DNA from: Amphritea atlantica
GTDB lineage: Bacteria; Pseudomonadota; Gammaproteobacteria; Pseudomonadales; Balneatricaceae
Direction of reading: 5' to 3'
NCBI RefSeq assembly: GCF_018860855.1
Contig: NZ_JAHKQE010000019.1
Coordinates: 1 to 64,000, forward strand
Length of the DNA: 64,000 nucleotides
Position 1 is the stretch's first letter. Each line of letters begins with the position of its first letter. The notes beneath the pieces are model-generated. The model made no database searches, was not told where the DNA came from, and saw nothing but the letters and a program-made list of their open reading frames with translations. Shown piece by piece: positions 45,652-54,838 of this stretch. The position numbers were made by a program, and so were the translations under genes.

Positions 45652-47358
45652 ATGACAGATAAAAAACAGTACGATTACATTATTGTTGGCGCAGGTTCTG
45701 CGGGTTGCGTTCTAGCCAATAGACTGACCGAGGATGGCAAACACAGTGTGCTGATCCTTGAAGCGGGCGGTAGTGATAAAAGTATCTTTATTCAGATGCC
45801 CACCGCGCTATCCTACCCAATGAACACCCCCAAATACGCTTGGCAGTTTCATAGCGAAAAGGAACCCTATCTAGACGGTCGCTCAATGCACTGCCCTCGC
45901 GGTAAAGTGCTCGGGGGCGGCTCGTCTATAAATGGCATGGTGTATGTCCGTGGTCATGCCTGCGACTTCGAAGAATGGGAAGCTCACGGTGCGGCTGGCT
46001 GGGGTTATCAACAGTGTCTGCCCTACTTCAAAAAAGCAGAGAGCTGGGATCATGGTGGCGATCAATATCGTGGTTCCACCGGCCCGCTAACCACCTGCGG
46101 TGGTAATGATATGCAGCTCAACCCGCTTTATCAGGCCTTTATTAATGCAGGAGAAGACGCAGGTTACCCCACCACCGATGATTACAACGGTTACCGTCAG
46201 GAAGGCTTTGGTAGCATGCATATGACCGTTAAAAACGGTGTGCGGGCGTCCACGTCTAATGCTTACCTGCGTGATGCCATGAAACGCAGTAACCTAACCC
46301 TGATCAGTGGTGTACTCTCCCGTAAAGTGGTGTTGGATGGTAAGCGTGCAGTGGCTGTCGAATATGAGAAAAAAGGGCAGGTCTCTCAAGTAACAGCGCT
46401 TAAAGAGGTTATTCTGGCAGCAGGCTCTGTCGGCTCGCCGCAACTACTACAACTCTCGGGTATCGGTCCTGAAAAGGTGCTGCAGGATGCAGGGGTCGAC
46501 GTGATCCAAAACTTACCCGGTGTAGGCGAAAACCTACAGGATCATCTCGAAGTCTATTTCCAATATCACTGCCAACAACCGATCACTCTGAACGGTAAAC
46601 TCGACTTTTTTAACAAAGGCCTGATTGGCGCTCGCTGGATGCTATTTAAAGATGGTCTCGGCGCAACCAATCACTTTGAATCCTGTGGTTTTATTCGTTC
46701 AAGAGCTGGCTTGAAATGGCCCAATATTCAATATCATTTCCTACCCGCGGCCATGCGATACGATGGCGGCAAAGCGATTGATGGACATGGTTTCCAGGTG
46801 CATGTCGGGCCTAACAAACCCGAAAGCCGTGGCCGAATTCGAATAACCTCTGCCGACCCTAAAGCAAAACCGAGCATCCTATTTAACTACATCAGTACCC
46901 CACAGGATCAACAGGACTGGCGCGATACGATCCGTCTCACCCGCGAACTACTCAATCAACCGGCCATGGATGCTTATCGCGGCGAAGAGATTCAGCCCGG
47001 CACTGACATTGAATCCGATGAAGCGATTGATCAGTGGGTGCGTGAAAATGTAGAGAGCGCCTACCACCCATCCTGTAGTTGTAAGATGGGAGCGGATAAC
47101 GACCCTATGGCTGTACTGGATAACCAGTGTAAAGTCCGAGGAATCGAAGCGCTGCGAGTGGTTGATTCATCTATTTTCCCAACGATCCCTAATGGCAACC
47201 TCAACGCCCCAACCATTATGGTGGCCGAAAAAGCAGCCGACCTTATTCTAGGTAAGCAGCCATTACCCGCGGCCCATGTTGATGTCTGGATTGATGATCA
47301 ATGGCAAAACCGTCAACGTCTAGGTAACGCCAAAAGACCGCTCATAAACGCACATTAA
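45652..47358 (+). CDS. betA: Choline dehydrogenase
   Basis: The 568-residue GMC flavoprotein oxidises choline to betaine aldehyde, and probably further, at the inner membrane. Features: [53 protein letters not shown], the catalytic histidine in [13 protein letters not shown] and the end block [19 protein letters not shown]. Start at 45652 (MTDKKQYDY) is preferred to 45598 because the family starts there. It is 116 bases after betB and is followed by a small hairpin and choX. Confidence 0.96.
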   Translation: MTDKKQYDYIIVGAGSAGCVLANRLTEDGKHSVLILEAGGSDKSIFIQMPTALSYPMNTPKYAWQFHSEKEPYLDGRSMHCPRGKVLGGGSSINGMVYVRGHACDFEEWEAHGAAGWGYQQCLPYFKKAESWDHGGDQYRGSTGPLTTCGGNDMQLNPLYQAFINAGEDAGYPTTDDYNGYRQEGFGSMHMTVKNGVRASTSNAYLRDAMKRSNLTLISGVLSRKVVLDGKRAVAVEYEKKGQVSQVTALKEVILAAGSVGSPQLLQLSGIGPEKVLQDAGVDVIQNLPGVGENLQDHLEVYFQYHCQQPITLNGKLDFFNKGLIGARWMLFKDGLGATNHFESCGFIRSRAGLKWPNIQYHFLPAAMRYDGGKAIDGHGFQVHVGPNKPESRGRIRITSADPKAKPSILFNYISTPQDQQDWRDTIRLTRELLNQPAMDAYRGEEIQPGTDIESDEAIDQWVRENVESAYHPSCSCKMGADNDPMAVLDNQCKVRGIEALRVVDSSIFPTIPNGNLNAPTIMVAEKAADLILGKQPLPAAHVDVWIDDQWQNRQRLGNAKRPLINAH

Positions 47359-47366
47359 TCGACACC

Positions 47367-47385
47367 GGCAGAATATTGTTCTGCC
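47367..47385 (+). other. Hairpin between betA and choX
   Basis: GGCAGAA and TTCTGCC form a 7-bp perfect stem around TATTG, 8 bases after the betA stop. There is only a weak T content after it. It may be an RNA 3'-end protector or partial attenuator. Confidence 0.6.
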
Positions 47386-47476
47386 TTGCTGCACAGGGAT
47401 CGTTGCAGCGTTCAAAGAAACACAATAGAAGAGAAAACTAGCGCATCTAATTTAATGACAACAAAGGTATTCACGC

Positions 47477-48448
47477 ATGAATGTACAACGGAAAAACACC
47501 AGTTCAACACCGATGCTTAACCGCTTCACTCGCGTATTAGGGCTTACCGTCGCCAGCCTAACAGCCTCCACCGCCTTTGCTGGTCAGTGCGATAACATTC
47601 GTTTTTCAGATGTCGGTTGGACCGACATCACGGCCACTACCGCCGTCGCCAGTGAGGTCGTTACTGGCCTAGGTTACAACCCCTCTACCCAACTGTTGTC
47701 CGTACCCGTGACCTATACTTCGTTAGCCAATGGCGATATCGATGTCTTTCTGGGTAACTGGATGCCCACTATGGAAGCAGATATTGCCAGCTACCGTGAA
47801 GCGGGAACCGTTGAAACCGTTCGCGCTAACCTTGAAGGCGCGAAATATACGCTGGCCGTGCCTAAATACGCTTATGACGCTGGCCTGAAAAGTTTTGCTG
47901 ACATTGCAAAATTTAAGGATCAACTGAAAGGCCGAATCTACGGTATCGAGCCTGGCAATGACGGCAACCGCCTGATTCAAGGGATGATCGATGAAAATGC
48001 ATTCGACTTAAAAGGTTTCAAACTCGTTGAATCCAGCGAAGCGGGTATGATCTCTCAAGTCAGCCGTTCAGCAAAACGTGAGCAATGGGTTGTTTTCCTC
48101 GGCTGGGCACCACACCCGATGAACGCCAATATTGATATGGAATACCTATCCGGTGGCGATGATGTCTTTGGGCCTAACTATGGTGGCGCCAACATTTATA
48201 CCAATGTGCGACAAAACTATACCCAAGAATGCCCGAATGTCGGCCATCTACTGAAAAACCTTTCATTCAGTTTAGAAATGGAAAACCAGATCATGGGCTC
48301 CATTTTGGATGATGGTATGAAGCCTGCTGCCGCGGCCCGCGCTTGGTTAAAAACCCACCCTGAAGTACTGAACAACTGGCTTGACGGTGTCACCACACTG
48401 GATGGCAAAGCGTCATTGCCTGCTGTGCGCCAATATTTAGAACTTTAG
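47477..48448 (+). CDS. choX: Choline-binding periplasmic protein of an ABC transporter
   Basis: The 323-residue protein has a signal peptide ending near STAFAG. It is very similar to Sinorhizobium ChoX as I remember it: IRFSDVGWTDITATTA, VPVTYTSLANGDIDVFLGNW, YGIEPGNDGNR and YLSGGDDVFGPNYGGA. The aromatic box residues of ChoX are kept (W in DVGWTDI, W in LGNWMPTME, Y in AKYTLA, W in LGWAPHPMN). Choline is therefore the likely ligand. It is separated from choW by two perfect hairpins, suggesting extra transcript for the binding protein. Confidence 0.95.
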   Translation: MNVQRKNTSSTPMLNRFTRVLGLTVASLTASTAFAGQCDNIRFSDVGWTDITATTAVASEVVTGLGYNPSTQLLSVPVTYTSLANGDIDVFLGNWMPTMEADIASYREAGTVETVRANLEGAKYTLAVPKYAYDAGLKSFADIAKFKDQLKGRIYGIEPGNDGNRLIQGMIDENAFDLKGFKLVESSEAGMISQVSRSAKREQWVVFLGWAPHPMNANIDMEYLSGGDDVFGPNYGGANIYTNVRQNYTQECPNVGHLLKNLSFSLEMENQIMGSILDDGMKPAAAARAWLKTHPEVLNNWLDGVTTLDGKASLPAVRQYLEL

Positions 48449-48485
48449 TACGCTGGGTTGTAACACCTGCAATACTCTTCAAGCG

Positions 48486-48521
48486 CTATCGGATTAAGTA
48501 TCAGCATACTTAATCCGATAG
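48486..48521 (+). other. Perfect 15-bp hairpin downstream of choX
   Basis: CTATCGGATTAAGTA and TACTTAATCCGATAG pair perfectly around a 6-base loop (TCAGCA). No poly-T follows, so it is not a simple terminator. The position after a binding-protein gene fits a 3'-end stabiliser such as that after malE, which is an analogy. Confidence 0.8.
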
Positions 48522-48538
48522 TGAGGTGATCTTTACCC

Positions 48539-48572
48539 GCCGATATTCAACAACGTTAACCTGAATATCGGC
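48539..48572 (+). other. Second perfect 11-bp hairpin before choW
   Basis: GCCGATATTCA and TGAATATCGGC form an 11-bp stem around 12 bases, 17 bases after the first hairpin and 25 bases before choW. It may affect translation start of choW or be a processing site. Confidence 0.75.
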
Positions 48573-48597
48573 AACCCAACTATAAAAAGGCAGTTGT

Positions 48598-49443
48598 ATG
48601 AACTGGATTACAGAACATAAAATCCCATTGGGTAGCTGGATGGAAGCTTTCGTCGATTGGCTGACATTTAATGCAGCGGGATTCTTCGATGCGATATCTA
48701 TCTCCCTCGAGTGGGTCATCCTCTCGGTAGTGGATATCTTTCAGTGGTTTCCACCCTATGTTCCGATGATTATGGCGGCAGCGGTTGCTTGGGCTCTGCA
48801 CCGCAGCATTCCACTGGTAATCTTTGTCGTCGTGGCACTGCTATTAATCTTAAACCTAGGTTACTGGCAAGAGATGCTGGAAACCTTTGTGCTAGTGCTT
48901 ACCGCGACGACTATCTCCATCATCGTGGGTATTCCCATCGGCATTCTGGCAGCACATAAACCCAGACTCTATACCTATCTACGCCCCATTCTGGATATGA
49001 TGCAGACCATTCCTACCTTTGTTTATCTAATTCCCACCTTGGTGCTATTTGGTTTGGGCGTGGTACCCGGTCTCATCTCAACCATCATATTTGCCATTGC
49101 AGCCCCTATTCGCCTGACTTATTTAGGCATTAGCAAGGTGCCAGATGAACTCATCGAAGCCGGCAAAGCGTTTGGTGCCACACCGTCTAAACTGCTCTTT
49201 AAGGTCGAACTGCCAGCGGCAATGCCAAGTATTATGGCGGGTATCACCCAGTGCATCATGCTGTCGTTATCGATGGTGGTTATTTCCGCGCTGGTCGGTG
49301 CTGACGGCCTCGGCAAACCGGTTATCCGTGCACTTAATACCGTGAATATCTCTCAAGGTTTTGAGGCAGGCTTAGCCATTGTGCTCGTCGCTATCATTCT
49401 CGATCGTATCTTCAAAAATCCAGGCTCTAAAGAGGAAGGTTAA
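48598..49443 (+). CDS. choW: Choline ABC transporter permease
   Basis: The 281-residue ProW-type permease has about six membrane segments. It shares LGSWMEAFVDWLTFNAAGFF, MMQTIPTFVYLIPTLVLFGL and the EAA loop IEAGKAFGATPSKLLFKVEL with ChoW/ProW. It is shorter at the N-terminus than the ProW at 36611. It forms a channel with ChoV and takes substrate from ChoX. Its stop is 2 bases before the choV start. Confidence 0.94.
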   Translation: MNWITEHKIPLGSWMEAFVDWLTFNAAGFFDAISISLEWVILSVVDIFQWFPPYVPMIMAAAVAWALHRSIPLVIFVVVALLLILNLGYWQEMLETFVLVLTATTISIIVGIPIGILAAHKPRLYTYLRPILDMMQTIPTFVYLIPTLVLFGLGVVPGLISTIIFAIAAPIRLTYLGISKVPDELIEAGKAFGATPSKLLFKVELPAAMPSIMAGITQCIMLSLSMVVISALVGADGLGKPVIRALNTVNISQGFEAGLAIVLVAIILDRIFKNPGSKEEG

Positions 49444-49445
49444 TC

Positions 49446-50651
49446 ATGTCTGCTATCAGTATTCGCAATTTAGATGTGGTGTTCGGCGACAGTGTCGAAG
49501 CCAGCCTAACGCTACTGGATCAGGGTAAAACTCGTCAGGAGATCATCGACCTAACGGGCAGTGTTGTCGGTGTTCATAACGCCAATATCGAAGTAGCTGA
49601 AGGCGAAATCTGTGTTTTGATGGGCCTTTCTGGCTCAGGTAAATCGAGCCTCCTGCGCGCCGTCAACGGATTAAACCCTGTTAGCCGCGGTGAGCTGTTA
49701 GTGCAAGATGGCGATCAGATGGTCGATATCGGTTCCTGCGATGAAACCACCTTACGACATATGCGTACCCGTCGGATCTCGATGGTGTTTCAAAGCTTCG
49801 CCCTCATGCCTTGGTTAACCGTACTGGATAACGTGGCCTTTGGTCTGGAGATGCAGGGCATCGGTAAACAGGAACGTCGCGCCAAGGCGATGGAAAAATT
49901 AGAGATGGTTGGACTGCATGAGTGGAGCGACAAATACGCCCATGAATTGTCCGGTGGTATGCAGCAACGGGTTGGTCTTGCCAGAGCCTTTGCCATGGAC
50001 AGCGACATCTTACTGATGGATGAACCGTTTTCGGCACTCGACCCTCTGATTCGTAGCCAACTACAGGATGAGCTAATTGAGTTACAACAACGGTTAAATA
50101 AAACCATCCTGTTTGTCAGCCACGATTTGGATGAAGCGCTAAAAATCGGCACAAACATCGCCATTATGGAATCGGCTGAAATTATTCAGCACGGCAAACC
50201 CGAAGATATTGTACTCAATCCCGTCAATACCTATGTGGAAAACTTTGTCGCCCATACTAACCCTCTGAATGTATTAAAGGGCCGTTCACTGATGACCGAA
50301 ACGGCTCAATTAGCACGTGATGACGATATGCTCATCCTTAACCCTAACGACAACACCCGTATCAGTCTCGATGCCTCAGGCCAAGTGATGTCGGCTAGCC
50401 GCCAAGATAAACCTCTAGCACTGTATCACTGGCAGGAGGGCGAAAATATAGACTCGCTAACAGAAGGTAGCCTTGTTATCGCATCACCCGACATCTCAAT
50501 GCGAGCTGCCATCGAGATTCGTTATAACACCGGACTCCCCTTACTGCTAAGCGAAAACAAGAGCCTCGTAGGCGTGCTTTCCGATAAAGATTTCTATCAT
50601 GCCCTGCTGGGTAAACACTTTACCTCTGATGCCGAAGTCACCAGCGGCTAA
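49446..50651 (+). CDS. choV: Choline ABC transporter ATPase
   Basis: The 401-residue ProV-type ATPase has Walker A (GLSGSGKS), LSGGMQQRVGLARAFA, Walker B (ILLMDEPFSALDPL) and the switch histidine in FVSHDLDE. A C-terminal CBS-like region follows (about 290-400). It is a paralogue of ProV at 35402. In the family the CBS region tunes transport to ionic strength; for a catabolic choline uptake system this is less clear. It is the last gene of betBA-choXWV. Confidence 0.94.
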   Translation: MSAISIRNLDVVFGDSVEASLTLLDQGKTRQEIIDLTGSVVGVHNANIEVAEGEICVLMGLSGSGKSSLLRAVNGLNPVSRGELLVQDGDQMVDIGSCDETTLRHMRTRRISMVFQSFALMPWLTVLDNVAFGLEMQGIGKQERRAKAMEKLEMVGLHEWSDKYAHELSGGMQQRVGLARAFAMDSDILLMDEPFSALDPLIRSQLQDELIELQQRLNKTILFVSHDLDEALKIGTNIAIMESAEIIQHGKPEDIVLNPVNTYVENFVAHTNPLNVLKGRSLMTETAQLARDDDMLILNPNDNTRISLDASGQVMSASRQDKPLALYHWQEGENIDSLTEGSLVIASPDISMRAAIEIRYNTGLPLLLSENKSLVGVLSDKDFYHALLGKHFTSDAEVTSG

Positions 50652-50812
50652 CACCGATCGCTAGAGCTGAGACCTGAATAGGTAACCTGCTCTTTTTCAT
50701 AAACCTGTTTACGCACTACCTGATTTATCAGGTAGCGGCCAAACACAACCTAAATTCGGGCAAACACTCGAAAACATAACGAATACACACAAACCAATAG
50801 CGGAGATTCAAC

Positions 50813-51535
50813 ATGTTAAAGAAAATAGCCCTTACCACCTTAATCGCATCATCGGCCAGCTTCGCACTGCAAGCTCATGCGGAAGTGTCTGCCACCGTCT
50901 CATTGGTATCTGACTACGTATACAACGGCGTTAGTAGTACCGATGGGGATGCCACCTTTCAAGGGAGTGTCGATTGGTATAACGATGCCGGTTTCTATGT
51001 CGGTGCTTGGGCCTCAGGCTTAGATGAAACAGGCTACAGCAGCGCTGAAGTCGAAATAGATTACTATGCGGGTTACGCCAGCAGCATCAACGACGACTTT
51101 AGCTATGATGTCGGTTATGCCTACTATACCTACCCTGGCGCCAACGATACCGGTGCTGAGTTCGATTACGGTGAACTCTACGGTGCCATTACCTACAAAG
51201 ACAACACCACCGCTAAAGTACTTTATTCTGATGATTACTTTGGTGAAGTTGGCCACTCGGTGGTACTGATCCTGAGCCATACGTTCAACCTACCTGAGGA
51301 CTTTGCACTGACGCTAGAGGCTTCTCATACCAAGTTATTAGAAGACGGTGGCGATTACTACTTCGGCTCTGATGTAGATGACGATTCCTACAACCATTGG
51401 GGTATCTCTGTCGCTAAATCTCTTGCTGGATTTGATCTAGCGTTAGGTTATACCGACACGGATATCGAAGATAACTACTGGGGTGACACCGCTGATGCAC
51501 GGGCCGTCTTTAGCATCGGTCGCACCTTTGAATAA
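50813..51535 (+). CDS. TorF-family putative outer-membrane protein
   Basis: The 240-residue protein has a signal peptide (LTTLIASSASFALQAHA, cleaved before EVSATVSL) and a beta-strand-rich mature part: LVSDYVYNGVSSTDGDATFQ, the YAGYASSINDDFSYDVGYAY pattern, and a terminal aromatic (RTFE). This matches the TorF/Gcw_chp group of predicted outer-membrane barrels, whose function is unknown. It lies 160 bases after choV and before a convergent betI, so it may aid uptake of choline across the outer membrane; that is inference from context only. Confidence 0.82.
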   Translation: MLKKIALTTLIASSASFALQAHAEVSATVSLVSDYVYNGVSSTDGDATFQGSVDWYNDAGFYVGAWASGLDETGYSSAEVEIDYYAGYASSINDDFSYDVGYAYYTYPGANDTGAEFDYGELYGAITYKDNTTAKVLYSDDYFGEVGHSVVLILSHTFNLPEDFALTLEASHTKLLEDGGDYYFGSDVDDDSYNHWGISVAKSLAGFDLALGYTDTDIEDNYWGDTADARAVFSIGRTFE

Positions 51536-51605
51536 ATCCACTCGCAGATAGGCTTACATAAAAGCCAAGGTGATAAAGTAGTCCCCTTCACGCTTTATAA
51601 CCGTA

Positions 51606-51640
51606 AAAAAGTCCCAGTTTAGTTTAAGCTGGGGCTTTTT
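51606..51640. terminator. Bidirectional terminator between the TorF-type gene and betI
   Basis: AAAAAGTCCCAG and CTGGGGCTTTTT form a 12-bp stem (one G-T pair) around an 11-base loop, with A and T runs at either end. Confidence 0.9.
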
Positions 51641-51712
51641 ATATTCACGCGGTGCATCTGTGAATCAACACGGTGTTATTCATTCAGCAAAAGATAAAAA
51701 ACACGATAAAAA

Positions 51713-52294
51713 TTAAGCCAACTGAAGTGCCAAATAGTCAGAAATCATTCGCTGCGCCAGCTCAGCATTAATCCCCTCCGGCGATAATGCGCCTCGCAAC
51801 CAGATACCATCGATCAATGCCGCAATCCCCTGCGCGACAAAAATCGCTTTATCCACAGGCAATAACTTTTTCAACTCCAGCTGTAGATATGACAGCAACC
51901 GCTTTTCGTTAACGCGCTGTAAGCGAAACAGCGTTTCATCGTGCATCGATTGAGCCCAGAATGCCAACCAGGTTTTAACCACTTTACTATCCATCTGATC
52001 AGACGAAAAATTACCGCCGACGACCGCCTGAATACGCAACACCGCATCATCTGGATCGGTATCCCGTAAACGCGTTTTAACGCCTTCAGACAGTTGTTTC
52101 AAAACCGAGCGCATCGTCGCCTCAAGCAATCCACTTTTGCCACCAAAATAATGATTAATAATGGCGGGAGATACGCCAGCATAACTACTAATCATCACCA
52201 CACTGGCTTTATGTAAACCAACAGCATTAATCGCATCCATCGTCGCGTTGATTAACTGTGGCTTTCTTATTTCAGACATTCCCACTTTAGGCAT
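51713..52294 (-). CDS. betI: TetR-family repressor of choline oxidation
   Basis: The 193-residue protein has the N-terminal start [19 protein letters not shown] and a TetR helix-turn-helix ([20 protein letters not shown]), closely like BetI. BetI binds choline and releases its operator. The usual gene order is betIBA; here betI is about 6 kb downstream and in opposite orientation. A 16-base sequence identical to one upstream of betB lies just ahead of this start, supporting control of both units. Confidence 0.93.
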   Translation of the reverse strand: MPKVGMSEIRKPQLINATMDAINAVGLHKASVVMISSYAGVSPAIINHYFGGKSGLLEATMRSVLKQLSEGVKTRLRDTDPDDAVLRIQAVVGGNFSSDQMDSKVVKTWLAFWAQSMHDETLFRLQRVNEKRLLSYLQLELKKLLPVDKAIFVAQGIAALIDGIWLRGALSPEGINAELAQRMISDYLALQLA

Positions 52295-52320
52295 TAATCG
52301 AAATCCGTATACTTAAATAG

Positions 52321-52336
52321 TCGTTTAATTAAAAAT
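52321..52336. promoter_or_regulatory. Candidate BetI operator upstream of betI
   Basis: TCGTTTAATTAAAAAT is the exact inverse complement of the sequence at 43941-43956 upstream of betB. It lies 27 bases before the betI start, a position suited to autorepression. A short dyad TTAAA...TTTAA surrounds it. Confidence 0.6.
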
Positions 52337-52421
52337 GCTCTTCTGACCCTAGACTGTCAACCCATAATCAGACGCTAGCACCGATAACAGACAAAAATAA
52401 GTCACGCTCTAGCGAAACGAA

Positions 52422-52826
52422 CTAGGGTTTAGGCGGCAATAGCTTTTTAACCTGCGCCTGCTCCGAGGCGCTTAGCTCACCGTAAGGTTTAAAATAGGAC
52501 CAGCCATAACCCCAACGAAACTTGGTCGGCCAGAAAGGACTGCCGCCCACTCTGACGCCCGCCAACATGAGTAAAGCGACGTCCGGTTTACCGACGCCAG
52601 CCACACAGGCTTTTAACTCATTATCGGCGTCAAGCCGCTGTTGATAAGTACCCCCTTGCCAATATGCTAAATCGTGTTGTTCGCAACAGGAAAGCCAAAG
52701 CGTATTCTCAGACCGCGTACCATTTGGGAACGAACTGCAACCATCACTGGTAAAGGGTTTTAAATCTTTACTGCTTGAACAACCGGACAACACCGCCATC
52801 AAGACCAACACCATCAGATGTCTCAT
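52422..52826 (-). CDS. Small lipoprotein with a phospholipase A2-like C-C-x-x-H-D motif
   Basis: A 134-residue protein with a lipoprotein signal (MRHLMVLVLMAVLSGC, lipobox LSGC). The mature part has CCEQHDLAYWQGG followed by a conserved ADNELKACV stretch, which is the active-site pattern of bacterial phospholipase A2-like domains (His-Asp dyad). Several cysteines could form disulfides. Family members are common in proteobacteria, but their activity is rarely shown. The in-frame start at 52841 is possible; 52826 is preferred because the signal peptide begins there. Confidence 0.75.
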   Translation of the reverse strand: MRHLMVLVLMAVLSGCSSSKDLKPFTSDGCSSFPNGTRSENTLWLSCCEQHDLAYWQGGTYQQRLDADNELKACVAGVGKPDVALLMLAGVRVGGSPFWPTKFRWGYGWSYFKPYGELSASEQAQVKKLLPPKP

Positions 52827-52992
52827 CCCTGCAACCCCCATTCATTCGATTAGATAAACGATTCAACCTGTTACATGAATAAGCATAGTCTTACTTGGAT
52901 ATAGCTCTAGTTTAATTGGCTGTTTTTTGAGCAACCTGACAAATATCGCCTATACTTCTCTATTCCTGACCTAACAACCAGCGAGAAATAAA

Positions 52993-53175
52993 ATGAAAGC
53001 CCTGCGTCAAAGAAACACACCCAAACCACGCCCAGCCGAAGAAACACACGAATCCATTCGCCAGCAAACGAGTCAATTTCTACAACAGGGCGGCAAGGTG
53101 ACCGTAGTACCAACCGGTTTTAGTGGTATCCCCCACATGCAGGGCTCACAACAAAAAAAGAGCAGTGGCCACTAA
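52993..53175 (+). CDS. Small conserved-looking protein, 60 residues, unknown function
   Basis: It encodes a basic 60-residue protein with EESHESIRQQ-like helical content and a FLQQGGKVTVVPTGFSGIP tail. A short helix followed by FL-x-x-GGKV is also seen in SutA-type and other small gammaproteobacterial proteins, so the frame looks real, but function is unknown. It has a GCGAGAAA region ahead of ATG and stands alone between a lipoprotein gene and a convergent yceH-like gene. Confidence 0.6.
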   Translation: MKALRQRNTPKPRPAEETHESIRQQTSQFLQQGGKVTVVPTGFSGIPHMQGSQQKKSSGH

Positions 53176-53191
53176 GCTAAAGCAGCAGCGT

Positions 53192-53845
53192 TCATTTATC
53201 CGCTAATTTTGCCTGTAACTCAGCGACAGTCGCTTCAAGTAGCGTAACGCGCGCCTCCAATGCTTGGATCATCTCCGGATTCACCCGAACACTGGGTGCC
53301 GGTACGTTATATTCCGATGGATCAGCGGCTTCAACTTCGCCACTAAACAGATGTGCATAGCGGGATTCCCGTTTACCCGGCTCTCTCGGCATACGCACAA
53401 CCAGCGGAAACTCTTCCCGTTCACTCATTTTTTGTAAGACGGTCTCTGTTTCATGGACATCACGAAAACTGCATAGACGGTTAGTACGGCTACGTAACTC
53501 ACCAGGGGTTTGTGGCCCACGTAGAAACAACGTACACACAATCGCCAGTTCCTGTTCGCTTAATTTCAGCTCAGAAAACTCCGTATTACAAAAACGGTGT
53601 TTATATTTCGCAACCCGACTGCCAAAGCCGGTTTCTTCACGCACCAAGCGCTTCTGACTCAACTCATCAATCACCGCCTGCACATCGGTATCCGATAGAT
53701 CCATCACCGGATCACGATTACTTTTCTGGTTACAGGCGGTGGTTAAAGCATTCAGCGTGAGAGGATACTGATCCGGCGTGGTTTTCTCTTTTTCAATCAG
53801 ACAGCCAATCACTCGGGTTTGCAAAAGACTCAGATCCATATCCAT
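53192..53845 (-). CDS. yceH: YceH family protein (DUF480)
   Basis: The 217-residue protein matches the YceH family: [37 protein letters not shown], and [31 protein letters not shown]. The fold contains two winged-helix domains and a C-terminal coiled coil (residues about 190-215). Function is not known. Normal length. Confidence 0.92.
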   Translation of the reverse strand: MDMDLSLLQTRVIGCLIEKEKTTPDQYPLTLNALTTACNQKSNRDPVMDLSDTDVQAVIDELSQKRLVREETGFGSRVAKYKHRFCNTEFSELKLSEQELAIVCTLFLRGPQTPGELRSRTNRLCSFRDVHETETVLQKMSEREEFPLVVRMPREPGKRESRYAHLFSGEVEAADPSEYNVPAPSVRVNPEMIQALEARVTLLEATVAELQAKLADK

Positions 53846-54016
53846 GTTGTACCCTCTTACAATAAATTATTAACACTTTCATAAGGTTACCCTATTTTCA
53901 GGAAATGGCATCCTAATTATTCTCTAATCTCAAACCCCGACATCCAAGGCTGACACTGGCGGTGCCAGCCATACAGCCCTACACTGAGCAGCGGATATTA
54001 ATAACGAGTAGCGCTC

Positions 54017-54661
54017 ATGAATAATAAAAGAACACAGCATGAAGCCTCGATAGACGGTCTATATATCGGAAAAGTATCGACCATCGGTCCAGGCAACACG
54101 GCCACTGGCATTTTCAAACATTCCTCGGATGAATGTCACGCGATCGGTGAATTAGGTTTGAGTGGTGATATTCAGGTGGATAAACGGGTTCATGGTGGGC
54201 CAGAAAAGGCGATCTATCATTACCCAGCGGAACATTACGCCCTGTTACAAGAAGCGCTGCCCCACCTCCGCGATAGCTTTATACCGGGCTCTATCGGAGA
54301 GAATATATCGACCCACGGACTAATCGATACCGAGGTTCATATCGGTGACACCTTTCGGCTTGGCAGCGCCATTGTGCAGGTATCCCAGCCCCGCCGACCC
54401 TGCTGGAAGGTCAATCATAAATATGGCAACGCCCATATCGCCTCATTGCTGATGTCTGAAGCGATTTCGGGCTGGTATTATCGAGTATTAGAAGCCGGTC
54501 AGCTGCGTCTCGGAGATAACATTGAGTTTCTCGAGCGGCTGGATAATAGTATTCCAGTGGCTGAGATCTGGCAGATATTGTTGCAACGCTTAAATAAACA
54601 ACCGGCACCTTTAGGGAATGCTAAGATCCCAGGGCTGTCGGATGAGTGGCGTTTTGAATAG
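54017..54661 (+). CDS. MOSC-domain protein (YiiM-like)
   Basis: The 214-residue protein has a MOSC domain with DKRVHGGPEKAIYHYPAEHY, GSIGENISTHGL and the key cysteine in SQPRRPCWKVNHKYGN. This is the YiiM type, which in Escherichia coli takes part in reducing N-hydroxylated base analogues with a molybdenum cofactor. No Moco genes are nearby. The C-terminal three-helix region is also of the YiiM type. Confidence 0.9.
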   Translation: MNNKRTQHEASIDGLYIGKVSTIGPGNTATGIFKHSSDECHAIGELGLSGDIQVDKRVHGGPEKAIYHYPAEHYALLQEALPHLRDSFIPGSIGENISTHGLIDTEVHIGDTFRLGSAIVQVSQPRRPCWKVNHKYGNAHIASLLMSEAISGWYYRVLEAGQLRLGDNIEFLERLDNSIPVAEIWQILLQRLNKQPAPLGNAKIPGLSDEWRFE

Positions 54662-54712
54662 AAGCGTACAAGAGTCGGAAGTGCCCCTAAAAACGCTTAC
54701 TCATTCATTCAA

Positions 54713-54838
54713 CTAAGCATCATCGAGTTGCTTAAGTTTACGATACAGGGTTGCTCGGCTGATACCGAGTTCTGTGGCGGCTGCCGAAATATTCCCTTCA
54801 TGCTGCTCTAGCACCTGTTGAATAGTTAACAACTCGCT
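54713..54838 (-). pseudogene. C-terminal remnant of a sigma-54-dependent AcoR-like regulator
   Basis: Only the last 40 or so residues remain: LLTIQQVLEQHEGNISAAAT, then ELGISRATLYRKLKQLDDA. This is the Fis-type helix-turn-helix that ends AcoR-like activators. The GAF and AAA+ domains are missing. The homology stops at about 54835, exactly where aldehyde dehydrogenase homology begins on the other strand. An ORF continues to 54910, but the residues beyond the junction are antisense to the dehydrogenase. Confidence 0.82.
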
